Assembly: GCA_017443595.1 (NCBI GenBank) | Contig: JAFSYU010000021.1 | Span: 1-48,365, forward strand | Length of the DNA stretch: 48,365 bases | From: Clostridia bacterium | GTDB taxonomy: Bacteria > Bacillota > Clostridia > Oscillospirales > CAG-272 | Direction: 5' to 3' | Shown here: one piece after another, positions 32,232-40,302 of the stretch | How positions within the stretch are numbered: position 1 is the first letter of the stretch | Layout: every line of letters starts with the position of its first letter | The notes under the pieces: model-generated | Told to the model about the DNA's origin: nothing | Seen by the model: the letters and a program-made list of their open reading frames with translations, nothing else | The model's database searches: none | Translations under genes and position numbers: made by a program

Positions 32232-32538
32232 TTTTATACGCAGGATTTATGATCAAATGTATATGATTCGGCATTATGATATAAGCGTATAATTTACACA
32301 TAGGATATCTGTTTTCAAGAAGCAAAAGCTGTTTTTCGGCGATCTTCCCGTACGTTTTGTATTCGATTTTCACCTCGGCATTTGCGGCGGGAGCAAGCCC
32401 CCGCCCTACAATGCGAGAGAATATGCATTTTCTGTTATGAGAGCATATCGTTATAAAATATAATCCGGCAGATGAATAGTCGTATTGCTTAAGCCTCGGA
32501 TGCTTTCGTTTAGGCAGAGTATTTACGTTGTTATTCAT
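32218..32538 (-). pseudogene. N-terminal part of a REP-associated tyrosine transposase (RAYT)
   Basis: 106 codons before a stop created by repeat insertion. Family features: KRKHPRLKQYDYSSAGLYFI, cut here to RLKQYDYSS and GLYFITIC, then YGKIAEKQLL and the HUH nuclease motif MPNHIHLI with His92 and His94. RAYTs are single-domain Y1 nucleases related to IS200/IS605 TnpA, usually resident, single-copy, and linked to REP palindromes that they bind and cleave. Residues 44-52 (VGRGLAPAA) are the translation of an embedded 27-bp palindrome. The ATG overlaps the rarA stop by eight bases. Confidence 0.85.
32384..32410 (-). repeat. 27-bp palindromic unit embedded in frame in the RAYT gene
   Basis: Exact reverse complement of 15004-15030 (27 of 27 bases). 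The core stem is GGCGGGAG paired with a G/C-rich partner CCCGCC around a small loop. At nine codons, it inserts VGRGLAPAA without shifting the frame. Confidence 0.9.
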
Positions 32539-33799
32539 TGTTTTTTTTTATTCTGTCCCAATAAGCTTTTGCGGCCTGTTCGGTCTTATTATTGCCGTAT
32601 TCGTAATACCGTTTATCTTTTATATCGTCCGGCAGGTACTGCTGTTCGCACCAATCGTTTTCATATGCGTGCGGATATTTGTACTCAATACCGCGTCCGA
32701 GTTTCGCCGCACCGGCGTAATGACTGTCGCGCAGATGGTCCGGCACGTTTTTGCCCAATCCCGCCGCGATATCCGCCTCCGCTTTATCGTACGCGAATAC
32801 GCCCTGCGCGGATTTCGGAGCGGTAGCAAGCGTTATCGCCGCGTTCGTCAGCGGTATGCGCGCCTCCGGCAAACCGAGCTCTTTCGCGCTCTCGCAGCAC
32901 GCGCGAGTTATCACCGCCGCGTACGGGTACGCAAGTCCGATATCCTCGCTCGCTATGACCTGAAGCCTGCGGCAGACGGACAAAAGCTCGCCGGCGGACA
33001 GCAGTTTCGCCAGATAGAACACCGCCGCGTCCGGGTCCGAGCCGCGTATGGATTTCTGTAAAGCCGACAAAAGATCAAAGTGACCGTCTCCATCGCGCTG
33101 GAACGCGCCCGTTCCTCTCATAGCGTCCGGTACGAATCTGTCCGTTATTTCCTTGTCAATTTTGCTGTCCGCGGCGTAGAAAACGTGCTCTAAAAGCCCT
33201 ATACCGCGCCTCACGTCGCCGCCGCATAGCCTTGCTATATATATGAGCGTTTCGTCTTCACATTTACAATCCGTTTTGTTTTCTTCGCTCAGCGTATCAA
33301 GCGCGCGGCGCAGTACCGGCAGACAGTCGGCAGGCTCAACGGGCTTGAACTCAAACACCGCGGAACGCGATATTATAGCCGGGTAAACGTAGAAAAACGG
33401 GTTTTCCGTTGTTGACGTTATAAGCGTTATGCGTCCGTCCTCAATATATTCAAGCAGCGACTGCTGCTGTTTTTTATTGAAATACTGTATCTCGTCCAAG
33501 TACAGCAGTATACCGCCCGCGCCTATTATCGTATCCGTCTGACCTATAACGTCTTTAACGTCGGACAAAGACGCCGTCGTGGCGTTCAGCTTATACATAG
33601 TCATTTCCGCCTGCTTGGCTATGATATTTGCCGCAGTGGTCTTGCCCGTGCCGGGAGGGCCGTAAAATATCATATTGGTTATATGCCCGCCGCTTATCAT
33701 GCGGCGAAGCGAGCCGTTTTCCGAAAACAAATGTTTTTGTCCGGCTATATCGTCAAATGTCTGCGGTCTCATCCTGTCCGCCAAAGGTCTTACAAACAT
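32531..33799 (-). CDS. rarA: replication-associated recombination protein A (RarA/MgsA AAA+ ATPase)
   Basis: 422 aa. Clamp-loader-like AAA+ protein that acts at stalled replication forks and binds SSB. Walker A is YGPPGTGKTTAAN (about residues 45-57), Walker B LLYLDEIQYF, sensor 1 ITSTTENP and arginine finger ISRSAVFEF. The C-terminal tetramerisation domain carries EDIGLAYP and the family ending RHYE-like KRYYEYGNN. ATG 33799 is preferred to GTG 33811 because GAGG lies 7 bases upstream of it. The following RAYT gene starts inside the last codons, so the two could be co-translated. Confidence 0.92.
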   Translation of the reverse strand: MFVRPLADRMRPQTFDDIAGQKHLFSENGSLRRMISGGHITNMIFYGPPGTGKTTAANIIAKQAEMTMYKLNATTASLSDVKDVIGQTDTIIGAGGILLYLDEIQYFNKKQQQSLLEYIEDGRITLITSTTENPFFYVYPAIISRSAVFEFKPVEPADCLPVLRRALDTLSEENKTDCKCEDETLIYIARLCGGDVRRGIGLLEHVFYAADSKIDKEITDRFVPDAMRGTGAFQRDGDGHFDLLSALQKSIRGSDPDAAVFYLAKLLSAGELLSVCRRLQVIASEDIGLAYPYAAVITRACCESAKELGLPEARIPLTNAAITLATAPKSAQGVFAYDKAEADIAAGLGKNVPDHLRDSHYAGAAKLGRGIEYKYPHAYENDWCEQQYLPDDIKDKRYYEYGNNKTEQAAKAYWDRIKKNNE

Positions 33800-33827
33800 A
33801 ATAAACCTCACGTAATTTACTTATATC

Positions 33828-33856
33828 ATTATAAAACACCGCTTGGTTAAATTCAA
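33828..33856 (-). promoter_or_regulatory. promoter of rarA
   Basis: Minus strand: TTGAAT (33856-33851), 17-bp spacer, TATAAT (33833-33828), about 30 bases before the start codon. It is back to back with the promoter at 33873-33901. Confidence 0.75.
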
Positions 33857-33872
33857 CACGGATTTGTAAATA

Positions 33873-33901
33873 TTGATTTATTCACAATGTTGTGGTAGAA
33901 T
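33873..33901 (+). promoter_or_regulatory. promoter of the small membrane protein gene
   Basis: TTGATT (33873-33878), 17-bp spacer, TAGAAT (33896-33901), followed 27 bases later by ATG 33929. Confidence 0.7.
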
Positions 33902-33928
33902 AATATAAAAACAAATCAGAGGTGTTGT

Positions 33929-34381
33929 ATGAAGTATTTGAAGATAATCGGCACTAATTTGAAAAACGCCTGCGTTTACTTCGTTTTTACCCAGCTTTTT
34001 ATAACCGCCGTTTTCCAGCTGACCGCGAAAGAAGGTTCAAAAGGTCAATTTCTTATGTTTGATATAGAACTTATACTGCTCGGGTTTTCAGTTGTCATGG
34101 CGGCTATACAAAATATATTCAAAATAAAAAAGCTCTCCGTAGCGGTAAAGCTTTTGATACACTTTTTGCTTACGATGGCGGCGCTGTTCGTACTGTTCAT
34201 TACGGTGACGGGACAGATAACAAACGTAAAATCAATACTGTTTCTCATGTCCGCCGCGGTCGTCATATACTCGATTTTCGCCGCAATATTCTTACTTATA
34301 CATTATACGCGTAAGAAGCGCGAAGAAAAAAACAAAGAATACACACCGATGTTTAAAGATAAAGAAAAAGATAAAAAATAA
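33929..34381 (+). CDS. four-helix membrane protein, DUF3021-like
   Basis: 150 aa with GAGGTG ribosome site. Four hydrophobic helices at about residues 12-32, 43-64, 72-93 and 101-127, then a Lys/Glu-rich cytoplasmic tail. Size and topology match DUF3021 proteins, which often accompany LytTR regulators, but no LytTR gene is here and the assignment rests on overall shape only. Stands alone between divergent rarA and a terminator. Confidence 0.6.
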   Translation: MKYLKIIGTNLKNACVYFVFTQLFITAVFQLTAKEGSKGQFLMFDIELILLGFSVVMAAIQNIFKIKKLSVAVKLLIHFLLTMAALFVLFITVTGQITNVKSILFLMSAAVVIYSIFAAIFLLIHYTRKKREEKNKEYTPMFKDKEKDKK

Positions 34382-34388
34382 TACAAAA

Positions 34389-34416
34389 GCTGCGCCGGAC
34401 GGCGCAGCTCATTTTT
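34389..34416. terminator. bidirectional terminator
   Basis: GCTGCGCC (34389-34396) pairs with GGCGCAGC (34401-34408) around GGAC; T-rich on both sides (CATTTTTA on plus, TTTTGTA on minus). It serves both the DUF3021-like gene and the converging rhamnosidase gene. Confidence 0.8.
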
Positions 34417-36847
34417 ATTTAACGGCCTTTACGTATATGGGGGATCTAAGCCTCATTTCACCGCATTTACAGTCAAGCGTCTTGCCGTTAAGCGTTATGC
34501 TTTCATAGCCTCTTACCTCTTCCGGCAAAGTCAGGTCTATCGAGTAGGTATCCGGTGCGCTGACGTTCAATTCAAAGCGTTTTCCGTCCGAGCTCCAGCT
34601 TACGCTTATAACTCCGTCCGGGGTGTTGACCGTTCCTTTTGCGAATTTCAAGCCGAGGATATGCGGCGCTATTTTAACGGTCTTTTCCGGCACGGTCTGC
34701 GGTATATCGAGACCTAAAATGTCACGGTTGAGCAGTACGCCGATATGCGCCATAAAGCCGTGGCAGCGGCTCGCCTTGCCGCTCACGGTCTCCCAGAGCG
34801 TGCCCGGGCCTTCTTTGAGCATAATGCCGCACAGGTAACATATTTCTTTGAGCATCTGCTCCGTATATCCGAGCTTTGAGAGCATATCAAGACGTATACA
34901 CAGGCCTATAAACATATTTGCCGCGCCGATATCAAGCGTCGGCGGTTTTCTGTTCGGACAAGGACCGAGTTCGTTTACTACAGCGTCTATAAGCCCCGGA
35001 CATTCAGCTTCAGTAAAAAGCTCTCCCCAAAGCATGGTATACTGCGCCGCCTCGCTGTAAAACGGCTTGCCCTGCAGTTTTCCGTTTTCATATTTCAGAC
35101 TGTCGTGCAGGATATATCTCGGGTCGTAGCCGCCCGTGTCAAGCGCAACGCCCTGAAGCGCTTTTCTTATCTGCTCGGCGTGCGCTTTTGCCTCCGGTAC
35201 GCCGTAGAGCTTGTCGTAACATTCAAGCGCGCAGGCGTATTCCACGTTTGCCGCGCAGGAAATGGGATAGACGTATTCACGGTTGTTTGAAAGCGACCAG
35301 TCTACGAAGACCGTGCTGTGAGATTCAAACAGACCGTGTTCTCCGCAGAGCTGTGACACGCCGTCAAAAAACGCGTCGAGCCTCGGTTTAAATCTGTCTA
35401 TAAGCTCTCTGTCGCCGGTCCTTTTATAGTATTCGTAAATCTCTATCACAAACCAGAACGACCACGTCGTAAGCGCGCCGTTTTTAAAGTCGCCCGTCGC
35501 GGGATAGCACTGCGGGAAAAAGCCGTAATAACACTCATCTGCCGGAACAGAGAGGAAATTCTCTATCATCGCGCGCTCGACAGACGGGTCGGCGAGCATA
35601 AGCGCCGCGGCTCTTCCGGTCCAGAGCGAATCGCAGAGCCAGCCGCCGCGCTCTCTGTCCGGGCAGTCCATGAAAATGTCAAGAGTATTGAGCAAAAGCG
35701 TTTTATACGAGGCGTCGTATATGCGGTTTATATCCTCGTCGCTGCACAAAAACGTGCCGCCGCGTACGTCGGGCGTGACGTACGATATAAGTCCTATATG
35801 CGTTATATCAAACGGCTGATCCGTATTTACAAGTATTTTTATATATCTGAAAGCGTAAGGCTCAAACGACGTGAAATGCGTTGATCCTTTGCCGCAGTAA
35901 ACGCGGAGACAGGAGTTGAAGCCGGATTGTGAAATTATCTCTCCGTCGTCCTCGAGCCGCTCGGAATATATAACGTCAACGACGGCGTTTTCCATCAGAT
36001 GTACCGAAAAATATATAAATCCGACTCGCATTTCCTTCATATCGTATACGGCGCATTTTATATTCTTTCCCGCGCCGAAAGATACTACGTGCGCTTCATA
36101 ACGGTTGATCATTTTTTCTACGGAACAGTCAAGCGGCAGCCGGCGCAGGGTCAGATCCTGCCGCCCGACGTATTCGCCTTTTGACTGATATTCTTCATTC
36201 CATAGATCGTAAAACGTAGGTTTCGGTTTGATATTACTATCGTATTCATAAGCGCAGACGTCAACAAGGCTGAAGCTTTTGGCGTAAATACGCTCAAATT
36301 CCGGATACGGAACGCCGCGCGGTATAAAGGCGGGCGCCGGTACTTCTTCAACCTCGTGCGGCGTATTCTCTCTTGTCAGATCCCACACCTCCGTCACCTG
36401 ACGGCAATGCGAATGGCGCTGCGCGTATCTGTCGCGCTGATTTATAAGAACGCCTTCCCAGCTTTCGTCGGTACCGAGGAAAAATTCCTCCTGATAAGTG
36501 CTTTCATCAAAGTATACTATTTCCGCTATAACGAAACCCGGCTCGTTAGTATTGTCGTTTACGGTGCCGAACGCGTCGTAATAGCACGCTGTCTCTATTT
36601 CAAAGAGATTTTCGCCGTTTATTATACCGTCTGTCCAATATTCGTCAACGCGGGCAGTACCTATACCGGAGCGCGCGGGTCCGTGACTGATGAACTGACC
36701 GTTTACGTATAGGCGGTAAAACGATGACGCGGTTATTTTGATATTTATACAACCGCTTTTCATCTCTGCTTTTTTTATAAACCTCGCGAACGTGTTCGGA
36801 GTTTTGTTTCTGTCTTTTAAGAATATCGCCTTTGCTTTTTTGAACAT
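34415..36847 (-). CDS. GH78-like alpha-L-rhamnosidase
   Basis: 810 aa, no signal peptide, so probably cytoplasmic. It removes rhamnose from oligosaccharides or plant glycosides if the family call is right. N-terminal beta-sandwich carbohydrate-binding part (FYRLYVNGQFISHGPARSG, cited as LYVNGQFISHGP) is followed by an (alpha/alpha)6 barrel with the GH78 signature MDCPDRERGGWLCDSLWTGR, and acidic catalytic candidates within DCPDRERGGW and WETVSG near 660. ATG 36847 is preferred, with AAGGAG 11 bases upstream; an in-frame codon at 36904 overlaps the -35 element. No transporter or rhamnose catabolic genes adjoin it. Confidence 0.8.
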   Translation of the reverse strand: MFKKAKAIFLKDRNKTPNTFARFIKKAEMKSGCINIKITASSFYRLYVNGQFISHGPARSGIGTARVDEYWTDGIINGENLFEIETACYYDAFGTVNDNTNEPGFVIAEIVYFDESTYQEEFFLGTDESWEGVLINQRDRYAQRHSHCRQVTEVWDLTRENTPHEVEEVPAPAFIPRGVPYPEFERIYAKSFSLVDVCAYEYDSNIKPKPTFYDLWNEEYQSKGEYVGRQDLTLRRLPLDCSVEKMINRYEAHVVSFGAGKNIKCAVYDMKEMRVGFIYFSVHLMENAVVDVIYSERLEDDGEIISQSGFNSCLRVYCGKGSTHFTSFEPYAFRYIKILVNTDQPFDITHIGLISYVTPDVRGGTFLCSDEDINRIYDASYKTLLLNTLDIFMDCPDRERGGWLCDSLWTGRAAALMLADPSVERAMIENFLSVPADECYYGFFPQCYPATGDFKNGALTTWSFWFVIEIYEYYKRTGDRELIDRFKPRLDAFFDGVSQLCGEHGLFESHSTVFVDWSLSNNREYVYPISCAANVEYACALECYDKLYGVPEAKAHAEQIRKALQGVALDTGGYDPRYILHDSLKYENGKLQGKPFYSEAAQYTMLWGELFTEAECPGLIDAVVNELGPCPNRKPPTLDIGAANMFIGLCIRLDMLSKLGYTEQMLKEICYLCGIMLKEGPGTLWETVSGKASRCHGFMAHIGVLLNRDILGLDIPQTVPEKTVKIAPHILGLKFAKGTVNTPDGVISVSWSSDGKRFELNVSAPDTYSIDLTLPEEVRGYESITLNGKTLDCKCGEMRLRSPIYVKAVK

Positions 36848-36875
36848 GATATACGTCTCCTTGTTTTGTAAATAA

Positions 36876-36904
36876 AGAATATCATATTTAAAGTCTGTTG
36901 TCAA
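36876..36904 (-). promoter_or_regulatory. promoter of the rhamnosidase gene
   Basis: Minus strand: TTGACA (36904-36899), 17-bp spacer, TATTCT (36881-36876), about 28 bases upstream of ATG 36847. Confidence 0.75.
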
Positions 36905-36929
36905 GTATGAGAATTAAGAATTAATAAAG

Positions 36930-37100
36930 CGGCTTTCCGGCGCTCCGCGCGCAGAGGAGGGGTCTTCCCTACCGAGTTAAGAGTAATGTGTCCCTTCGGG
37001 ACAAATCTTGGGGATCCCCGCCACTCAACACCCCCAAACCCCCTGTCCCCTCCCACAGATCAAAGATCTGAGGGGGCGTGGATTATAAGCGCGTCGGGCG
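36930..37100 (+). repeat. palindromic repeat patch between rhamnosidase and tmk
   Basis: In the 369-base gap 36848-37216 no gene is seen. It contains GTCCCTTCGGGAC at about 36991-37003 (shared with 45942), a G/C-rich block with GGGGATCCCC, and a palindrome at 37047-37075. The last is a variant of the 32-bp unit: the flanks CCCCTCCC and GAGGGGG are kept while the inner arms are CAGATC/GATCTG instead of CAATCTC/GAGATTG. Confidence 0.75.
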
Positions 37101-37156
37101 GTTGACTGGGCCGGCACCTTTACTTCTTTATACCTTAAATGTTCATAAAAAACAGG

Positions 37157-37185
37157 TTGAAATAAATACAGTCCCGATGTATAAT
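37157..37185 (+). promoter_or_regulatory. promoter of the tmk-gpmI operon
   Basis: TTGAAA (37157-37162), 17-bp spacer, TATAAT (37180-37185), 31 bases before ATG 37217, which has an AGGAGAGG site. Confidence 0.8.
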
Positions 37186-37216
37186 AATTTGAATGTTTAT
37201 TTAGGAGAGGTACGTT

Positions 37217-38041
37217 ATGCTTACGGAATTACGGCTCCTCATGCTTGAGGACGCGAGCCCTTCGGAAATAGAAAAACGTCTGCCGCCGGACGAAGCGGAA
37301 GCGTTATATGCCTGGCACGGCAAAAAAAGCGGCGCCGTCAAAGCTTTTCTCTCACTTGAAGAATACGGTGAGGAAGAAAAAAAGCTCCTTTATAAAAAAG
37401 CGAAAAAAACACAAAAAAAGGACAAAAGGGGCAGATTCATAGTCCTTGAAGGACTTGACGGAGCGGGAAAAACAACGCATATAGAGCTGCTGAAAAAAAA
37501 GCTCGGTGAAGACGGAAGATCCGTCTACGCCACGGCAGAGCCGACGCCGTCCGCGGTCGGCGGACTTGTAAGAGACGCACTGGCGGGACTTCATACGCGT
37601 ACGGCTGCGGAGCTTGCGGCGCTGTTTCTGTGCGACCGCATACAGCATAACGTAAACCCGAAAAACGGCATAGCAGGTTTTCTTGCCGCGGGTACGGACG
37701 TCATCTGCGACAGATACTATTATTCGTCGCTTGCTTATCAGGGCATAGACAGCGACATAAGCTGGGTGGCGCACATGAATTTGGACTGCCCGGACATCTG
37801 CCGTCCCGACGCGTGTATATTCCTTGACCTCTCCGTTGAAAAGTGCATAGAGCGCATGAAAAGCGAAAGACTCACGGCGGAGATATTTGAGACGGAAGAG
37901 ATAATAAGGCGCGTGAAACGCCGCTTTGCCGATACGTTCAGAATGTGCAACGAGCGCGAAAATATATTCATAGTAAACGCCGACAGACCGAAAGAAGCGG
38001 TTTCTGCCGAGATATACAGCATAGTAAAGGGGATAAAATAA
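37217..38041 (+). CDS. tmk: thymidylate kinase with an N-terminal extension
   Basis: Phosphorylates dTMP to dTDP for DNA synthesis. The kinase starts near residue 72: P-loop EGLDGAGKTT (78-87), the DR(Y/x) motif CDRYYYSSLAYQG, and a lid region near RRVKRRFADTF. The 274-aa length exceeds the usual 205-215 because of about 70 extra residues. These are acidic and helical at first (ASPSEIEKRLPPDEAEALY), then lysine-rich (KKAKKTQKKDKRG). No ATG occurs between residue 10 and the P-loop, and the ribosome site lies before 37217, so the extension is real. gpmI follows with no gap. Confidence 0.88.
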   Translation: MLTELRLLMLEDASPSEIEKRLPPDEAEALYAWHGKKSGAVKAFLSLEEYGEEEKKLLYKKAKKTQKKDKRGRFIVLEGLDGAGKTTHIELLKKKLGEDGRSVYATAEPTPSAVGGLVRDALAGLHTRTAAELAALFLCDRIQHNVNPKNGIAGFLAAGTDVICDRYYYSSLAYQGIDSDISWVAHMNLDCPDICRPDACIFLDLSVEKCIERMKSERLTAEIFETEEIIRRVKRRFADTFRMCNERENIFIVNADRPKEAVSAEIYSIVKGIK

Positions 38042-39616
38042 ATGAACAAGGTACTTTTGATAGTTATGGACGGCGTCGGTTTTTCAAAGACCGGCATAGG
38101 AGACGCGGTCACGGCGGCAAACACGCCGACGCTTGACAGGCTGCTTAAAGAATGTCCGAACACAAGACTTAAAGCGCACGGCACGGCGGTAGGTCTGCCG
38201 TCCGACGACGATATGGGAAACAGCGAGGTCGGGCACAACGCGCTCGGCTGCGGACAGATATACTCACAGGGCGCAAAGCTCGTAAACGAAAGCATTGAAA
38301 GCGGAAAAATTTATACGTCTGATACCTGGAAAAAGATAATTGCCAACACGGAAAAAGGCGGCGCGCTACACTTTATAGGCCTTTTGTCCGACGGCAACGT
38401 ACATTCAAACATATCTCATCTTTTCAATATGATAGAAGAGGCTAAAAAAGAGGGCGTAAAAGAAGTAAGAGTACACATCCTGCTTGACGGACGCGACGTT
38501 CCCGCAACGTCAGCGCTTACCTACGTTGACGCGCTCGAAAACAAAATAACCGAATTGAACGACGGTAATTTCCACGCCTGCATCGCCTCCGGCGGCGGCA
38601 GGATGAAAATAACTATGGACAGATACAAAGCTGACTGGGGCATGGTATCCCGCGGCTGGGAAACGCACGTCCACGGAGAGGGCAGACAGTTTGCGACAGC
38701 CAAAGAAGCGATAGAAACGTACAGAGAAGAAAACCCGGGCGTCATAGACCAGGATCTTCCGGCTTTCGTTATAGCAAAGGACGGAGCCGCTGTCGGTGCG
38801 ATGAAGGACGGCGACGCGGTTATACTCTACAATTTCAGAGGCGACCGCGCGATAGAGCTTTCCATGGCGTTTGACGATAACGACTTCCCGTATTTTGACC
38901 GCGGATACCGCCCGGACGTTGTTTACGCCGGAATGCTGGAGTACGACGGTGATTTGAAGATACCGAAAAATTATCTCGTCTCCCCGCCAGAAATAAAGCA
39001 TACGTTATCCGAATATCTCGTAGCGGCGGGCGCGAATCAGTACGCAATATCGGAAACGCAGAAATACGGCCACGTTACGTACTTCTGGAACGGTAACCGC
39101 TCCGGCAAGTTCAGCGACGAGCTTGAAACCTTCGTTGAGATCCCGTCCGACAGGGTATCATTCGATCAGCGTCCGTGGATGAAATGCGCGGAGATCACGG
39201 ACGAGCTTATAAAGGTCGTAAAAGAGGGCAAGTTCGACTTCATGCGCTGCAATTTTCCCAACGGCGATATGGTCGGTCACACCGGCAATTACGACGCCGT
39301 TGTCTGCGGTATGGAAGCGCTCGACCTCTGCCTTGCAAGGCTCAAAGCCGTATGTGAGGAAAACGACGTCATAATGTGCGTCACAGCCGACCACGGCAAC
39401 GCCGACGAGATGCTTGAAATGAACAAAAAGGGCAAGCTTCAGGTGCGCACGGCTCATTCGCTCAACCCCGTGCCGTTCATCATATACGATAAAAACGCGG
39501 TGCATGAGATTGAACCGGCGGACGACTACGGCTTATCAAACGTCGCCGCGACGGTAACGGAGCTTCTCGGACTTACGCCCGACCCGGTATGGCAGAGAAG
39601 TATGCTTAAAAAATAA
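38042..39616 (+). CDS. gpmI: 2,3-bisphosphoglycerate-independent phosphoglycerate mutase
   Basis: Interconverts 3- and 2-phosphoglycerate in glycolysis using two manganese ions, no bisphosphoglycerate needed. 524 aa. Alkaline-phosphatase-fold metal site: MDGVG with Asp10, phosphoserine Ser61 in GNSEVGHNALG, insertion domain RGWETHVHG, and C-terminal ligands HTGNYDA, TADHGNADEM and TAHSLNPVPFI. All needed residues visible. The ATG directly follows the tmk stop with no spacing, so it relies on a ribosome site (AAAGGGG) inside tmk. Confidence 0.95.
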   Translation: MNKVLLIVMDGVGFSKTGIGDAVTAANTPTLDRLLKECPNTRLKAHGTAVGLPSDDDMGNSEVGHNALGCGQIYSQGAKLVNESIESGKIYTSDTWKKIIANTEKGGALHFIGLLSDGNVHSNISHLFNMIEEAKKEGVKEVRVHILLDGRDVPATSALTYVDALENKITELNDGNFHACIASGGGRMKITMDRYKADWGMVSRGWETHVHGEGRQFATAKEAIETYREENPGVIDQDLPAFVIAKDGAAVGAMKDGDAVILYNFRGDRAIELSMAFDDNDFPYFDRGYRPDVVYAGMLEYDGDLKIPKNYLVSPPEIKHTLSEYLVAAGANQYAISETQKYGHVTYFWNGNRSGKFSDELETFVEIPSDRVSFDQRPWMKCAEITDELIKVVKEGKFDFMRCNFPNGDMVGHTGNYDAVVCGMEALDLCLARLKAVCEENDVIMCVTADHGNADEMLEMNKKGKLQVRTAHSLNPVPFIIYDKNAVHEIEPADDYGLSNVAATVTELLGLTPDPVWQRSMLKK

Positions 39617-39636
39617 TCCCAAACGGAGAATTTATC

Positions 39637-40281
39637 ATGAGAAAATTTATTGTATTATTATTGGCCGCGGCGCTTGTTTTATCGCTTGCGTCGTGCATCA
39701 ACATCAACATAAATCCGGAGATCACCAAAGCCGAACCGGTGACGACGGCGGCAGAGATCACCACATCCGAAGAAACGGAAACGGAGACTGAAACCGAGAC
39801 CGAGACCGAGACGGAAACTGAAACGGAGACCGAAGAGGCGACGACCGAAGCGGAAACGGAAAAAGAAAGCGAAAGATACGTATATGAAGGCGTTTCGCTG
39901 ATTTTGCCGGAGGGCTTTTCGGTCGATTCGATGCAGGGGACGACTTTAGCGGTATATGAAGATTATCCCCTTCATTCTGACAATATCTCCTTTGTTCTTG
40001 CATCGGAACACGACGTATACGACGCGTTTACGGAAAGAGCTCTTTATGAGTCTTTCACGCAGAGCTATGACATCGAAAATTTCAAATATGAAAGAAGCGA
40101 AGGCGCGGATTACAAGCTGGTCAAAGCAGAGTATGACATATTGTATAACGGCGTTTCAATGCACCAGAAAAACTGCACGTTCTTTTTCGGCAAAGCAGTA
40201 TCAATAACGTTCACAAGCGTTTCCGGCGAATTTGACGCGGCGTTCGAGCAGACTCTGCAAAGCGTACAGATCGTAAAATAA
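39637..40281 (+). CDS. lipoprotein with Thr-Glu repeat linker
   Basis: 214 aa. Signal peptide with lipobox LASC (Cys20). A low-complexity linker of alternating Glu and Thr (about residues 47-78; DNA 39770-39870) separates the membrane anchor from a globular domain of about 130 residues, beginning YVYEGVSLILPEGFS and ending with TLQSVQIVK, the shape of PsbP/DUF1795-like lipoproteins. No function known. Site AACGGAG upstream. Follows gpmI by 20 bases and precedes metA by 21, so it is part of the same transcript. Confidence 0.75.
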   Translation: MRKFIVLLLAAALVLSLASCINININPEITKAEPVTTAAEITTSEETETETETETETETETETETEEATTEAETEKESERYVYEGVSLILPEGFSVDSMQGTTLAVYEDYPLHSDNISFVLASEHDVYDAFTERALYESFTQSYDIENFKYERSEGADYKLVKAEYDILYNGVSMHQKNCTFFFGKAVSITFTSVSGEFDAAFEQTLQSVQIVK

Positions 40282-40302
40282 TCACAGGATAAGGAATAGA
40301 CC

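Noticed and set aside
32531..33061. Plus-strand gene opposite rarA
   Set aside because: It is an antisense shadow of rarA with composition typical of such shadows (Arg/Val-rich), and lacks a ribosome site.
40282..40302. SAM or T-box riboswitch before metA
   Set aside because: Only 21 bases separate metA from the preceding lipoprotein gene; there is no room for such a structure.
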